DNA from: Wolfiporia cocos
Lineage: Eukaryota > Basidiomycota > Agaricomycetes > Polyporales > Phaeolaceae
NCBI GenBank assembly: GCA_029448655.1
Contig: JACCLO010000007.1
Location: 682,001 to 746,000, forward strand
DNA: 64,000 bases
Reading direction: 5' to 3'
Shown here: one piece after another, positions 13,152-24,978 of the stretch
How the letters are laid out: each line of letters starts with the position of its first letter
How positions within the stretch are numbered: position 1 is the stretch's first letter
Program-made: the position numbers and the translations under genes
Notes under the pieces: generated by a model
Databases searched by the model: none
Seen by the model: the letters and a program-made list of their open reading frames with translations, nothing else
Told to the model about the DNA's origin: nothing

Positions 13152-14896
13152 ATGAGCTCCTCATATCCAACGATTCAGTCGCGGCTATACACACCCCACG
13201 TCCCCACATCATGCACGCAATGCAATGCCCAGCTCGAGTTCACCGTCCCATCCCCGCAGCCGCGCCCGGGCACGTTTCTCAGCATCCGTTGCTGCAGCTG
13301 CGGCACCATCATCACGCACGCGTTCTACCCTTCTCAGATTCACGCCCCACCCGCGAGCGGCGTGCCCGCGTCAGTCTCGGGCTCGAGCACGGGCGGCGCG
13401 TCCTCCTCGCAGGGCACGCCGCGGCGCACGCGCAAGATCGGCACGCAGGAGAAACCGCTCGAAACCGCTTACTACGACATTCTAGGCGTGCCCGTTGACG
13501 CGTCGACGGAGGATATCAAGAAGGCGTATCGTGAGTCCCCCTCCTGCTGCTGTCCGACCCATATATGTATACCTCGCCTGCCGTGGCGGCATAGGGCGGC
13601 TCGCGATCAAGCACCACCCAGACAAGAACCGGGACGACCCGCAGGCGGAGGAGCGCTTCAAGGCGATTGCAATTGCGTACCAGACGCTATCCGAGCCAGA
13701 GCTACGCCGCAAGTACAATGAGTTCGGGTCCAAGGAGAGCGCGCCCGAGGGCGGATTCGTCGATCCCGAGGAGGTCTTCAGCACCATCTTCGGCGGGGAG
13801 CGCTTCCTGCCGATTATTGGACAGATCAGCCTAGCCCGCGACATGAAGGCCGCGTTGCAGGAGGCGGACGAGGCGGACGAGGCGGAGGGCAGTGTGCAGC
13901 GCGATGCGAAGGGGCGCGAGATTCTGAGCCCGGAGGAGAAGGCGCGGAGGGACGAGAAGGCGAAGAAGGTCGCGGCGGAGGTGCGTGTCCTCTCCTACGT
14001 TCTGAGCGATCGCGGCGCGGATGGGTGACACGACGCGCAGAAAGCAGTGATTCGCGCGGAGCGTGTGCAGAAGCTGGTCGAGAACCTTGCGCGCAAGCTG
14101 GGCATATTCACCGAGTCTGCCACAGGCCCCGCCGATGTGGCGGTCACGCAGAGCTTCCGGACAATTTGCCAGCTTGAGGCTGAGTACGTGCTGTCACCGC
14201 ACCTTTGTGCGCTTCCTCTCAATTTACTGCAGAGAGCTCAAGAAGGAGTCGTACGGCGCCGACCTCCTGCAAGCGATCGGCTTCGTGTACGTGTCGAAGG
14301 CGAAGCAATACCTCGCATCGAACCAAACGTTATTCGGCGTCGGCGGGTGGCTGCACAATGTGCAGGGCAAATATCACGTCTTTAGTGAAACGTGCGTTCC
14401 CATTTCTCTCCTGCGTTTCTTCTATTGAGAGCGGTGTCCGGACATTCGTGCTAAACAGGGTTTCGACGTTGCGCGCGGCGATGGACTTGAAGAGCGTATT
14501 CGAGCAAATACAAGCTGCAGAGAAGGCGGGGAACCTCTCGCCGGAGGAGAAGAGAAAACTCGAGGAGCAGGCGGCGGAGAAGGGGCTGCAGACGCTATTC
14601 AAGGTGCGTTGTGCCGCCATATGTTCGCTCGCATCCCAGTTTGTGGTCTTAACCTTGAAATATCGCAGGGCACGAAGCTGGAGATCGAGTCCGTCCTGCG
14701 CGAAACATGCGATCGCGTGCTAGAGGATCCTGCAATCCCGAAGGACAAGGCGCATCTGCGTGCGGTCGCACTACAGATTCTCGGGGAGGCGTACATGGCG
14801 GTACGCAAGGATCAGGACGAGGCACACGAAGAGAGCGAGTACGTCAAAGTAGAGACGAAGAGCAGCCGGCAGCGCGACAGCCAACACATGCAATAG
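13152..14896 (+). CDS. DnaJ (Hsp40) co-chaperone with DnaJ-X domain
   Basis: Six exons (13152-13530, 13595-13980, 14041-14183, 14233-14391, 14459-14603, 14669-14896) encode 479 residues; introns are 64, 60, 49, 67 and 65 bp. The J-domain (about residues 100-165) runs from YYDILGVPVDASTEDIKKAY to RRKYNEFG and keeps the HPD tripeptide in KHHPDKN, which stimulates Hsp70 ATPase. It is followed by a charged linker and a DnaJ-X-type region (ESYGADLLQAIGFVYVSKA, GGWLHNVQGKYH). The first 50 residues contain two Cys clusters (CTQCN and CCSCG) that could bind a metal; this is not in all family members. Yeast relatives are Caj1 and Djp1. The protein is probably cytosolic or peripheral at membranes, since no signal peptide or membrane span is visible. 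The intron after GAY/KKAY splits an Arg codon next to the HPD helix. Confidence 0.9.
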
Positions 14897-15122
14897 GCTC
14901 TTAATCCCAGTTTCACGCACTGATGTCTGCGGCATTGTTGCACTCACAGGGATTGTTACATCATACATATATAGCGTTATCATTCCAGCTCATCTTGTTC
15001 CGATCATCCATCTATTGCAATGCAGCATCGCGCAACATGACTCAGATCTGAGCGCGAGCCCTAATGTGTGCATGAGAGTATACATATGCGGGCAACCGCC
15101 GATTACTTCGCCTCAACCATTA

Positions 15123-16730
15123 TCATGAGCTGCTTTGCTGCTCCGTAGGTTCATTCTCTGTAGCAGGAGCAGCGTTCGGCTCGGCAGGCGTAGCACCCTC
15201 CGCAGGTTTTGCGTTCTTACCCTTCCCTGGCGGGGGAGGGTGGTAGACCTTCTCCTGCAATTCCAATATTCAATCGCAGCTCTACGATCTATGCAAGCAC
15301 ACGTACCTTCTTCTTCTTGTTGACCGGCTTCGCGTTCGGGTCTGGGTAAGCGAGCTTCTCCACCTCCTGCCACTCCGCGCTCTCCTCGAAAGTCTGCCTG
15401 ATCGGCGTAAGCAGTCTGATGATCGCATCCGCCACTGCCGTCTTCAGATCCTTCGGGTGCACCTTCTTCTGCTCAAAGTCCTCCTTCAGCTCCGCGAACG
15501 ACGTGTAGTGCAGCGGCCCGCCGTGTTCGGGCTTGCGGTCGATCGAGAACACCGCGCCCGCGGGCGCGCCGGGCAGCGCGAACGGCGTCTGGTCACCCAC
15601 CGCCTCGACGCCCTCGTCCGCGTCGAGGCCCGTCGAGCCCGCGGCGCGCTCAAGACGAAGCTGCGAGATCGGTATGAGCACGGCGTCGACGAACGCGAGC
15701 ACGCCGTTGTCGGTCGCGTTGCCCTCCTCGCAGAACGCCTTCTTGATCTTGCGCCGGACGACCTCGGGCGTGTCGAGGAAGTCGATTTTGGAGTCTGGGT
15801 CGGAGGAGGACATCTTGCCCCCACCGAGGCCGGGCACCATTGGGTTCATGAGGTGCGCGCGCTTTGCGTAGCCGAGCCGCGGGAGGTAGAGCTCTGCGAA
15901 AGTGAAGATCTTGCGCTAGAATGGAGGTTAGAGAGTGGAAGATGAGGATCAGCGAGCAAGTCGATCCGGTAGGAGATCATCACATACCTGGTCGAGGCCG
16001 CCGAACTGGAAGTCGACCCCAAGGTACTGCTCATCCAGCGCCTGCAACCCTGGGTAGAGCAGCCCGCTAAGAAGCGGGTTGTCGACCTGTTTTACCACTT
16101 CCGCGCCCGCCTTCTTCGCGTCGTGCTCCGTGACGAGCGCACAGAGCTTGTAGTTGTCTAGGTTGTATTCCCGCGTGAGTTGGTAGGACGAGCCTTGTAC
16201 AAAACGCAGTTTGCTGGTGGGTATCCCGAGCGATTTGAAGACGGCAAGCAAGACGTGCTCGTAGTATTTCGTGCGATGCGCGACGAGCTCGAGCGGCGCC
16301 TTCAGGTTGTCCAGAAAGGCGTGGACATCTAGATATCGAGCGAGTAGACGTTCATTACGGGAATGCAGACCAGAAGAGGAACTCACGTACTCACCTGCGA
16401 GTAGAATTGTAACCTCGACGCCCGCGCGCAAGAAATCGGCAATTTTTGTCAGTGGCACGAAGTATCCGATGTGTGCTATATGATTCAACTCAAAAATCAA
16501 CCGAAAGTGAATTATGCGACTGTCCGAGCACACCTACGTCTTCCCGTCGGTGCTGTCCCTGTATGATTGCTTGAGATTCCACCCAGTTCGTGCTACAGGG
16601 TGGTACACTTACCCCAGTAACACTTGGGAGTCCTGCCCTCCGCTAGGATGGCTCTGATAATGTCTTTTCCAAGTACATCGCCCAGCCTACGAGTGATCAA
16701 GTCGTATTTCTGGTCCGCGATTGAGGCCAT
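15123..16730 (-). CDS. Tyrosyl-tRNA synthetase, cytosolic type
   Basis: Six exons on the minus strand (16730-16613, 16558-16538, 16475-16395, 16328-15988, 15915-15307, 15254-15123) encode 433 residues. The enzyme charges tRNA-Tyr with tyrosine in a class I fold. The HIGH-type signature appears as [11 protein letters not shown], built across two introns, and the second signature is [15 protein letters not shown]. The tyrosine-pocket region [18 protein letters not shown] is present. Exon 2 is only 21 nt and encodes the TAPTGRP turn before HIGY. The C-terminus is a lysine-run (VNKKKK) followed by a Pro/Ala/Glu-rich tail ending QQSSS, as in eukaryotic cytosolic forms that bind tRNA through basic tails. 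Introns are 54, 62, 66, 72 and 52 bp. A single ATG (16730) begins a typical N-terminus and no targeting peptide is seen. Confidence 0.93.
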
Positions 16731-17323
16731 CACTGTGTAGTAGAAACCAGTTCAGACGGCGGTAAGAGTAAAGCAGCACAGTCAGGATATTCCTGACTCG
16801 ATCTCAGTTACGATCGTTGATTAGCGCTTTATGAAGTCCGTGCTATTCGTCAATTCAATTGACTCGGACCTGTGAAACGGACAGAGGGCTGACAAATGAT
16901 CAGGCTAAACGCCACAGCAGCTATATGGATGACTCGAAGACTAGACACTATAATCTCGTCGCTGAACGTATATGCGCGACTTGAGGGCAGTGCAAACGTC
17001 GTCATGAAACGAAACACATTTTCGATTGCCTGACGTTACTTTCATAAGATCAGCTTTTGTGGGTGTAGGAAGGAAGCATGGCGATGGAAGACAACATGAG
17101 GATAGAACTGTCTATGCTACATAAATATTGCTGTCTATGTCTATATTCGTAAACATGATGCGTGAAAGATTCGTGAACAACAGGCCAAACCACAGAAAGT
17201 CACCAAAGCAGGTCCCAAAGCCCAAAAGAATTTGAAAAGTCGTCAAGAGATGGTCCGAGAGGTTGTAGGTAATTTTGAGGTCTTCTAGAGTCATGTCGCA
17301 GCCAGCTTGTTGCAGCGGGCCAT
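16731..17323. other. Intergenic region between tyrosyl-tRNA synthetase and MFS gene 1
   Basis: This 593-bp stretch holds the promoter of the minus-strand tyrosyl-tRNA synthetase gene on its left side and the 3' end of the downstream MFS gene on its right side. No open frame here has recognisable content. The right half is AT-rich, in keeping with 3' untranslated sequence. Confidence 0.45.
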
Positions 17324-20029
17324 CTATACCGGCGAAATGCCGTAGTCGTCCGCCTTCTTCTCCAGTTCAGTTCGCGTCTCAGCGCTGTCCCTCGCGAGTT
17401 CGTTCACGCCAGCGCCCTGCTCGAGCTCCTGGACATCCTTCTCCATCTTTTCCACATCGCGCTCGAGCTTCTCCGCCGCGGTCTCCAGCTTGTCTTCGTC
17501 AGCTACGGCGCCCTCGCGGCTCGTGCGGTAGAACAAGAGCATCCCGCAGAACTCGAGCCCGACAATGCCGAGGAGGAACCAGTACGCCGCCGCCTGTCCC
17601 GCATACCCGGACGCAATCTCGCCTCCGTGCGCTTCCTGAACGCTCGACTCGATCGAGCCGACCGCCGCGATGCCGATCGCGGACCCGAGCTGCAGCGCAC
17701 CGTTAAAGATCGCACCGACTGTGCCGGCCATCGACGTGGGGGATGTGCGGAAGATGGCAATGCTGAAGGAATGTGAGTCTCTGAGCGATATCGGATAGGA
17801 ACAAGGAGGTGAGACCCACTTGGTGTGCGTGTACACGAGCATCGCGCCTGCACTGCCGAGAACGAACGCGGGGAAGATGAACGGCCAGTACCGCTGCGGG
17901 CCATCCGCGAACGCGAGCAGGATCGTCGCGACAACGAGGAGGCCCTCGCCTGTCAGGATGATCCACTTCGGGTTAATCTTGCGCGAGAGCGGGCCCGTGA
18001 AGCTCATCGAGAACGCGAGCACGCCGATCGGGATCCTGAGGCACATTGGGAGAGCAGGTCAGCAAGCGTTTCGCGCTACTAACCGGGGGAAGGGACCAAC
18101 ATGTGGATCGCGGTCGAGATGACCTCCCAGTGCCATACATCCTGCCAGAGCGTCGTGTATGTCGTGAAGATCGTCGTCCACCAGAAGTATGGGAGCAGCG
18201 CGGTTCCAAAAAGGATAGAGAAGTTCGGAAGGAACCAGGTGCGGGGCGGGCTAAGTTGGAAATTAGGACGGCCAGTTAATACAATGTAAGTAGTACGTAC
18301 ACTGCAGCACGGGAGATGGGGATGAGCGTCTCATAGTAGAAGAACCCAACGATCATGAAGATGGAGATGATCAGCGGGGCGAGCACGAGTGCTGACGCCC
18401 ATCCACTCGAAGAGCCGCTTGTGATTGCGAAGATGAACAGAATCAACGCGGCTGCACATCGTTCTCGTCGTCAGCCCAATCGTTGTGCGTCAAAGATGAC
18501 GTGAAACGTCACCTGTGAGGATGGACACGCCGACCAAGTCGAGGCTCTTCCAGCGCTTGCCCTGAATGTGAACCTTCTCCTCCTGCGGCGGGACGAGCAG
18601 CAAGCAGATTCCAGCGATCGGAAACGCAACCATGGCAACGAACCAGAAGACCCATGACCAGGAGGCGTATTGTACGAAGATGGCGCCGATGATCAGACCG
18701 AGCACTAATCAAGTCGGAGAGGTCGTTAGCACGTGCATTGGTTCAGTAGAAAGGTCAAGTACCATTTCCGACAGCGCCACAGCCGCCAAAGACGCCCAGT
18801 GCGCGAGCCTGCTCGGTGGGATCGACGAAGACATTAACGAGCAGGGAGAGCGCAGACGGAATCGTCATTGAGGCGGCTACAATATTGTAGTGAGCATATA
18901 CGTGAGTCTGACCGATGAGCATTCCCACCAATACCGCTCAGGGCGCGCAGGATGATCAGCGAAATTTGGTCGTTGACGAAGCCGGCACCAATGGAAATGA
19001 AGCCCAGGGCTGCCACACCACCAATGAATGCAACCTCTGGCAAGAAAATGGTCAGTAATCTACTCCACATTCGTGAGTCGAAAAGGAATAAATAGTGTAA
19101 ATCTGAAGCGTTTATCCCTCGTAAGGGGTAAATGATAAACAGGGTCAAGGGCTCAGCGCTCAGGACGTGCTTTGTGCATGTAGTATAAAGCAGATCGTGA
19201 TTAAGCGATCAAAAAGCAGCAATAGCATGGGAACACTTCATTATGGAAAGCTCACGTATTGACTGAGGTCAACCGCCGCCAGACGTTGACCCTGCCAACC
19301 CCGTTGCACGAGGCAGGTGCTCATGGATGTGTCAGTGACTATCAGCAGTGGAATGAGAATTCCACACATCGCCCTCGAACTGGCGTAGAGGACATTCAAA
19401 AAAAGAAGTTCGTAAAAATCTGAATAGGGGCCATTCGCAAACGATTGTTGTGATCCCGCTTTTCCCGAGGTGGACTGGGTCGGGGGACAGTCAGCTGTGG
19501 CACCATTTATACGCAGTCGCGCTAACAAGACGAGTGCGCCTGTACAATCCAGTGAGGTCGACGCTATACTCCAGAAAGCTCGAATTATTGGCGCCAGGGT
19601 CACAATCACCGTCTGTGAATCGCCCCTGATGTCTCGAAACAGCGCGAGGCATTGTTGAATGTCAGACATCACGGCACTTACTTGGGTTATACACATCGCT
19701 AATACGGCCGCTCTATGATGAGGTTGAGTCTACATCAGCAACGAGGTACAGTGACAGGCGCCACTCACGATGAGGAGAAAAGAGGCGAAGGTCAGTTGGA
19801 AGGCGCTAATGATCCAGGTTGACTCGCTCTCGGAAATACCGAGCGAGTTGACCAGCGACGGAATAGCCGAGAATAAAGCAGAATTGTTGAATGAATCTAG
19901 GAACTGCGCGCAGCAGAATACAGCGAGCAGAATATACCGGCGGAATGGCGAATACAGCTGTGGCACGCGCCCGTCGACGAGTGTTACGGCGGGAGAGAGT
20001 GCAGCATTGGAGTTCGGCGGAGGAATCAT
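17324..20029 (-). CDS. MFS exporter, DHA2-type (14-span drug:H+ antiporter), paralog 1
   Basis: Nine exons on the minus strand (20029-19769, 19712-19682, 19036-18929, 18876-18763, 18704-18513, 18451-18301, 18250-18101, 18035-17820, 17762-17324) encode 553 residues. Hydrophobic segments fit about 14 membrane spans. The loop LLISGRISDVYNPK matches MFS motif A, and GAVGNVLGLIIGAIF matches antiporter motif C. The family (Atr1-like) exports small molecules across the plasma membrane using the proton gradient; the substrate cannot be read from sequence. After the last span comes a charged tail with heptad character (EKLERDVEKMEKDVQELEQ), then the ending YGISPV. Paralog 2 at 24979-27088 has every intron in the same place. 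Intron 2 is expanded to 645 bp. Donors GTTGGT and GTGGGT are weaker than usual but are supported by the paralog. Confidence 0.9.
19037..19681 (-). other. Expanded 645-bp intron 2 of MFS paralog 1
   Basis: The donor GTAAGT (19681) and acceptor CCAG (19037) are the same junctions used by a 57-bp intron in paralog 2, so about 590 bp were gained here or lost there. The extra DNA contains a minus-strand open frame of 151 codons with no recognisable domain. I found no terminal inverted repeats or flanking duplications, so its origin is unknown. Confidence 0.7.
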
Positions 20030-21880
20030 TCTAAGAAACGAGGAGAGTGAAGTATAGAAGAGCCAGGAGAGCGAGAGCTAGTCTAATTTTCTTGCGATGG
20101 TAATTGAACAGTGCGACGACAAATACCCAGAAGGAGAGAAAGAAAACTACGACCACGAAGGGAGAATAGGGATAGAGAAGGAATGACACGGGCCCTTCCA
20201 ATGATACCGAAGCCCTTTTATCCCTCGGGCTTTCATGACATGTCGCGGGACAATTTTAAGCATTATCAAGCGTCTGCGGAGCTCCGCAGAATAAGACAGA
20301 AAATGTGCAGAAAGAGTCTCGACCGGGAGAGCGTACCGGATTGATGGGATCGAAGATTTTCTACACGTGTCTCCCTGACAGGTGCTTTTGATTGGCTAAC
20401 TGACTGCAACATGCGGCCGTTTTAGGTAACGGAACACACTTCCGATTGACTAATCACCGCCTGGACGTTACGACCAATTGGCGTATTTCATTTTCTTCGT
20501 CGCCGTCGCCCATCTGCTTTCGCCCAGCCCAGCCGACCTTGCCTTTCTGCTCTCCTGCTGCCTCCAGCGATGGCTCTCCTCCCTTTTCAAGCTCGGAATG
20601 TACTTGCCACTGCTGAGAGCTATAGCGATAATGCTCTGACGCCTTCTGTATTGATAACACTGCGACTCCCAGAGAAAATTTCTTGGTCAGTTGACACCGG
20701 TTCAGCCATCATTCCGTGTTTTCAAACACCCAACACCAGGGGTATGCCGATCTCGATACCTCGTATCACCTCGATGTCTCCTTGTGACCTCCTAGCCTTT
20801 CTGATCGGCAAGCACATCGTCAGCCATAGTGTTTGACCGCCGCTCTGAGAGCAGACGATCCGCCATATATATTGGACATCTTGTTCTCGCAGCCGTTTTG
20901 CTGGCATGCTCGCTCTTGGCTTAAATCATACACCATTGATACCGGTGCTCATATTCGACTCGCGCGTAAGGGAAATGACTATAGAAGAAGCGGCGTCGGA
21001 TGAGGGAAACATTTGTAAATGTAAGAGGGCCTTCTAATGTTATCTTCGGTAAGCGCAGATCACTCAGTAGAAACCAGGAAGTGCCGTGGTTTCCTGCTGC
21101 TGCAACAGAGCCCACAACCCCAAGAATGCGACCTTGTGATGGCATACGCGCAGGATTGGCTTCTCCGCGAGAGCACCACTGCATTGACATGGGAGGGGTC
21201 GAGAAGCATTGGCACTTCATAGGGCACAACGGAGAATCCGCATTCCAACGCTTGATTGTCTCCGTGCTACCTGCATGCCCGCCTATTGTCTCGAGGATGC
21301 CAGCTCACGTCTTCTACTGTCTCCCGTAGTCCGCGAAGCGTACACTCAAGAGCCGATACCGTCACCTTCGTGGCACCGGCGATTCACCACTCCAGCAGGC
21401 TGACCGACTTCGTTGGGCATGGACGGGAAATAACAAGATCAGCAGCTACTCATGTAGCTGCACCACGCATCCCCATTAGTACATTGTTACGCCGATACCG
21501 GGCGCAGTAGTACTAGTGCGCGAACTTATTCAGCCAGTCGTCGTTTCAGAAATGCAACGTGTTCGGCCCGATAAGGGCTTCGGCGGCAACGTGGCATCGG
21601 TGCGTGTATACTGGTCTTCCGTGCAGTTACCCACTGGGTCAGTGAGCACATCTACCTCTCGTCTTGATGATGCTACAGTCTGCATCACTTGCACCATCTA
21701 CCCATTGGTCGTGCTTATTGACCTCCCCGGTCGCAGTCATATTACGCATACACATCATATCTCGCAATATCTGCAACATATCCTGGCTATACTATGACTG
21801 CTTTTGTCCGAATGTCATCGCACACATCCTAGGCCTGCTCTGGCTTCATATATGTCCGTTGTCCCCACACTCGGAAGTCA

Positions 21881-21912
21881 AATGACGTAAGCCCCTTTGT
21901 AGGGTTAGGGTC
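21881..21912 (+). repeat. Bipartite TGACGTAA / AGGGTTAGGG motif, copy 1
   Basis: The 10-mer AATGACGTAA is followed after 10 bp by the 12-mer AGGGTTAGGGTC. The same pair occurs at 28882-28912 with a 9-bp spacer. TGACGTAA resembles a bZIP/CRE site, and the second half resembles one and a half telomere repeats or a telobox. It lies about 300 bp upstream of the small gene at 22182. Confidence 0.5.
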
Positions 21913-22066
21913 CTCCTACCTCACGCCACTCAGCCTCACAAAGCGTTAGTATGCTCCTGGCGCCGCTCTGAGAATGTAAAACGATGGAGTGCTCTTGCAT
22001 AACGCGCTGCGTCTGGCAGTGCAGATACGTCACAGTGGCGTTAGCCATTTCCACCTCGCCAAGCAT

Positions 22067-22073
22067 TATAAAA
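22067..22073 (+). promoter_or_regulatory. TATA box of the small four-exon gene
   Basis: TATAAAA lies 109-115 bp upstream of the ATG at 22182, a usual distance for a fungal gene with a leader of about 80 nt. It supports the reality of the very small gene downstream. Confidence 0.55.
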
Positions 22074-22181
22074 GCTAGCAGACAGCGCTGAAGCCGGCAG
22101 ATTTATTCCTGTTCCTGGATCCTTCACGACCTCCATTCTAACGAACATTTACGATCCTGTAACGACTTCATACGTACATCA

Positions 22182-22587
22182 TGGAGTACGTGCTTCGTCG
22201 AGCTCATATCGATGCGTCTCGACTGATCGCGTCCGTTGCTCTGGTGCATACAGCATCATTGTGTCATGCATCGCGGGCATCTTTGCATGCATTGGTGACG
22301 CAGTCATGGCGGTCATAAGTGTCATTGCAGGCTGCCTCGAGTGTATTGTCAACCGTAAGTGCAGCTTTGAGACACATCGCTTACGCACTGAATGCAAACA
22401 CTGCACTTTGCTTCTAGTGATCGTCAGCTTCTTCGTCGGCGTTGCAGACTGCATTGCAGCATGCCTATGCTGTGGAGCTGGACCGTGAGTGACAAATTGC
22501 CCTCTGCTGCCCCCATTACTGATGCTGATTCGCGCCTCTTCCTTCCCTGCTCCGTGTTGTAGAGCGACTGCACCTGTTACATACTAG
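22182..22587 (+). CDS. Small Cys/Ile-rich hydrophobic peptide, four exons
   Basis: Four exons (22182-22186, 22254-22354, 22418-22484, 22563-22587) with introns of 67, 63 and 78 bp encode 65 residues. The first exon is just five nucleotides, ATG plus two bases. The product begins MDIIVSCIAGIFACIGDAV and alternates hydrophobic Ile/Val/Ala stretches with single acids and Cys (about 8 Cys). Two amphipathic or membrane-inserting helices are likely; the tail is GAGPATAPVTY. All junctions are GT-AG with correct phase (GTACGT, GTAAGT and GTGAGT donors), and a TATA box precedes it. Similar tiny, repeatedly spliced, Ile/Cys-rich peptides occur in many mushroom genomes as uncharacterised families; that is from memory. 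The function is unknown. It is not a hydrophobin: the eight-Cys pattern with two CC pairs is absent. Confidence 0.65.
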
Positions 22588-24978
22588 TCGAGGGCTCCAG
22601 GATGAGGGGCGCTCCCGGGGCCCGTTGCGCCCAGCTACACTCGGACCTTCGTAGTCCAACCCGTTATTATTATTATGTACGACATACCTATGCTCGAGAT
22701 ACCACGAAGTGCTGTAACAACACGTAATACAAGAATCTTTTGCCTTATGACGACGACCCTGAGCCAGCTCAGTAGTGGTATTGTATGCCTCGGGAACAGC
22801 ATTTCCATAGCTGGAAACCTTATTGCTGGAGAAGACGTTCCAAGGCCCGCGGATCTCGCAGAAGTCACCCTTGCATACCAAACGTGGGGGTGCGAGTAAC
22901 AGGTGTGCTGAGCGGACGCAGTTCGGGCTGATCATGAATTTGTAAGTTGTGCGCAGTATGACGAATTCAAAGTGACGTGATGCTGTTCCGCATATGCTGA
23001 GCTATACTCGTAGCATCGCTGGCGTTATGCAATGGCGGACAGTCGCATGGAACAAGGCCGTTGGGTCAATGTTGGCTAGTGCAAGCGCGAGGACGTAAAT
23101 GAGCCCAGAGAGCTGATCTTCAAGTATATAATGTGTATCAATATTTATGGCATATTTATTCGTTGAATACACGCACTACGATGTCCGATTGCGTTTGGAA
23201 TAGGAATTGCTTTACAAGTGGTTATGCCCTTCCACGCAATACGCAAGATCTGTAGGTTCTTGTGAATAGTCAGAATAGACATGCAATCAGGCCACTTGAC
23301 AGCAATCTTGCAGACCGCGGTGTTTACCTTGCAATTGGACCGGGGCCGGATATTTGATGGGTGTTGCTGCAAGCTCAACTTACTGCGGCGTGTCACAATG
23401 AGATTTGAGAGGACGTTCAAGCATAGCGTATAATATACATATCAGAGTAGCTCGTCACGGAACATGACTTTTGATATGCACAGACTTCATATTATTGTGG
23501 ATGGGTCGATCCGATTAAGGACAAATAATTGTGGGACTTCCGGGAAAAAGTTTCAAGCAGATGCATGAACTGCTACGACTTGACAGTAAATTCCGTTCAG
23601 TTATACCACATGCATGTATGAGGATGTCTATTAACCCTCTGCGGATTATGAAGATGAGCCAGGCATATCTGCGTGCTTAGAAGCAGCGTGAGTGTCTTGC
23701 ACTCTTTGTGGAACGATATTGTAGGTACAAATATCTGTCAGATATAATGTATATCTATCCCACAGCACGTTTTCCCCCTCGTACCATGAGCTTATAATAT
23801 TAGGATCTCTGCACGAATCGGCGATAAATCCATTGTCAACATCGTGTTAAATTGCTGGATGCCCCGATTAGTTTGTTGTGAGCCGGGGTTCTAGGTGCGT
23901 CACGATTATCGAATAATCCATTTCCCGTAAGGAATGCTACGCCTAATCACTGTTGCTGGCATGATGGGCAAGATATTATGCTGCGGCATTTAGACCCATT
24001 TTCGCCCAAGTTGACCTAATATGCTCGCTTTCTTGGCCCAGTCTCTCCGTATGCCGGCACGGTCCCCAACCTGATGTATTTAGCTGCTTTCTGGGCTGAT
24101 TGATGTTGCACTTGGATGTCTGATATACTGTGACACACGATGTTTGAGTTCTTGTACCGAGTTACCGTCGAGCCCAGCGAGATAGTCACTGTCTTTGTGT
24201 TGGAAGTCGACGCGGTCGGCGCGCGATGGTGCGATCGGAGTCGCACATCGATCCGGAGTCAATAGGCGGAAATGGCGGGCGCGGCGGGAGTCGGGGGGCT
24301 GATAATCGGGGCGGTACGGGCAGATGAGTCACCGTTAGTATAAAATGGGACGGATTGTACGTACCTACGCCGTGCGTTTGTAACCCATCCAGACGAAGTC
24401 CCTGGAGTCCGAAAGGGAGCGCGTAGCCTCACGAGCGGGCGCCTTCCTGTGAATTTCGACACTTTGTTATTAAATCAGGCGCAATCGCATCGTTCAAGAC
24501 ACAAGCAGCGATAATACTCTATCCCCTGAGGACTTGCAAGCAGTATGTTCCTCAGACGTAGAGTTCGAGCGACGCGCCATTGTGCGCACGGCCTGAGCAG
24601 TGTGTGTGATTGCTGGACAGTCTGCGATACCCTACTCTAAGCACTGCACAGCGAGCAATCAAAACAGAACGACGAACAATTCTCTATGCTACATAAATAT
24701 CCTGAGGTATACTGATAAGTCTGAATATACTTCTATTTCTACGTGAAGGGCCTGACGGTCCATCTCTAAGTCTAAATCTATGTCGGAGCGCGATGCGTGG
24801 ATGTTCGTGAATCGCGAGGATGCAGGGAACTTCACGGGTGAATGTCCGATGCCCAGAGATGCGAATGGAGACGTCAAGAAAACGAGGAAATTAACAGATC
24901 GTTCGAGGGGAAGGGGAGGAAGGGGGATTGATACGATCTGGAATGTTCGATGAAAATGAGGCCTGCCTGCAGACTGCT
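22588..24978. other. AT-rich intergenic region
   Basis: About 2.4 kb between the small peptide gene and the 3' end of MFS paralog 2. The stretch 23100-24000 is AT-rich and has only short frames on either strand. Frames at 24016-24462 are short and overlapping, with no domain. I see no transposon ends, tRNA or repeated element here. Confidence 0.45.

Larger units (their letters stand above)
20030..22181. other. Intergenic region upstream of MFS paralog 1
   Basis: About 2.1 kb with no gene that I can support. The left part holds the MFS paralog 1 promoter; several CCAAT/ATTGG-type pentamers occur at 20388-20480. Open frames up to about 110 codons exist at 21000-21330 but have no domain and overlap others in all frames. 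A bipartite motif shared with 28882-28912 lies at 21881-21912 and a TATA box at 22067-22073. Confidence 0.45.

Noticed and set aside
21901..21912. Telomere or internal telomeric array
   Set aside because: Only about one and a half TTAGGG units are present; there is no tandem array.
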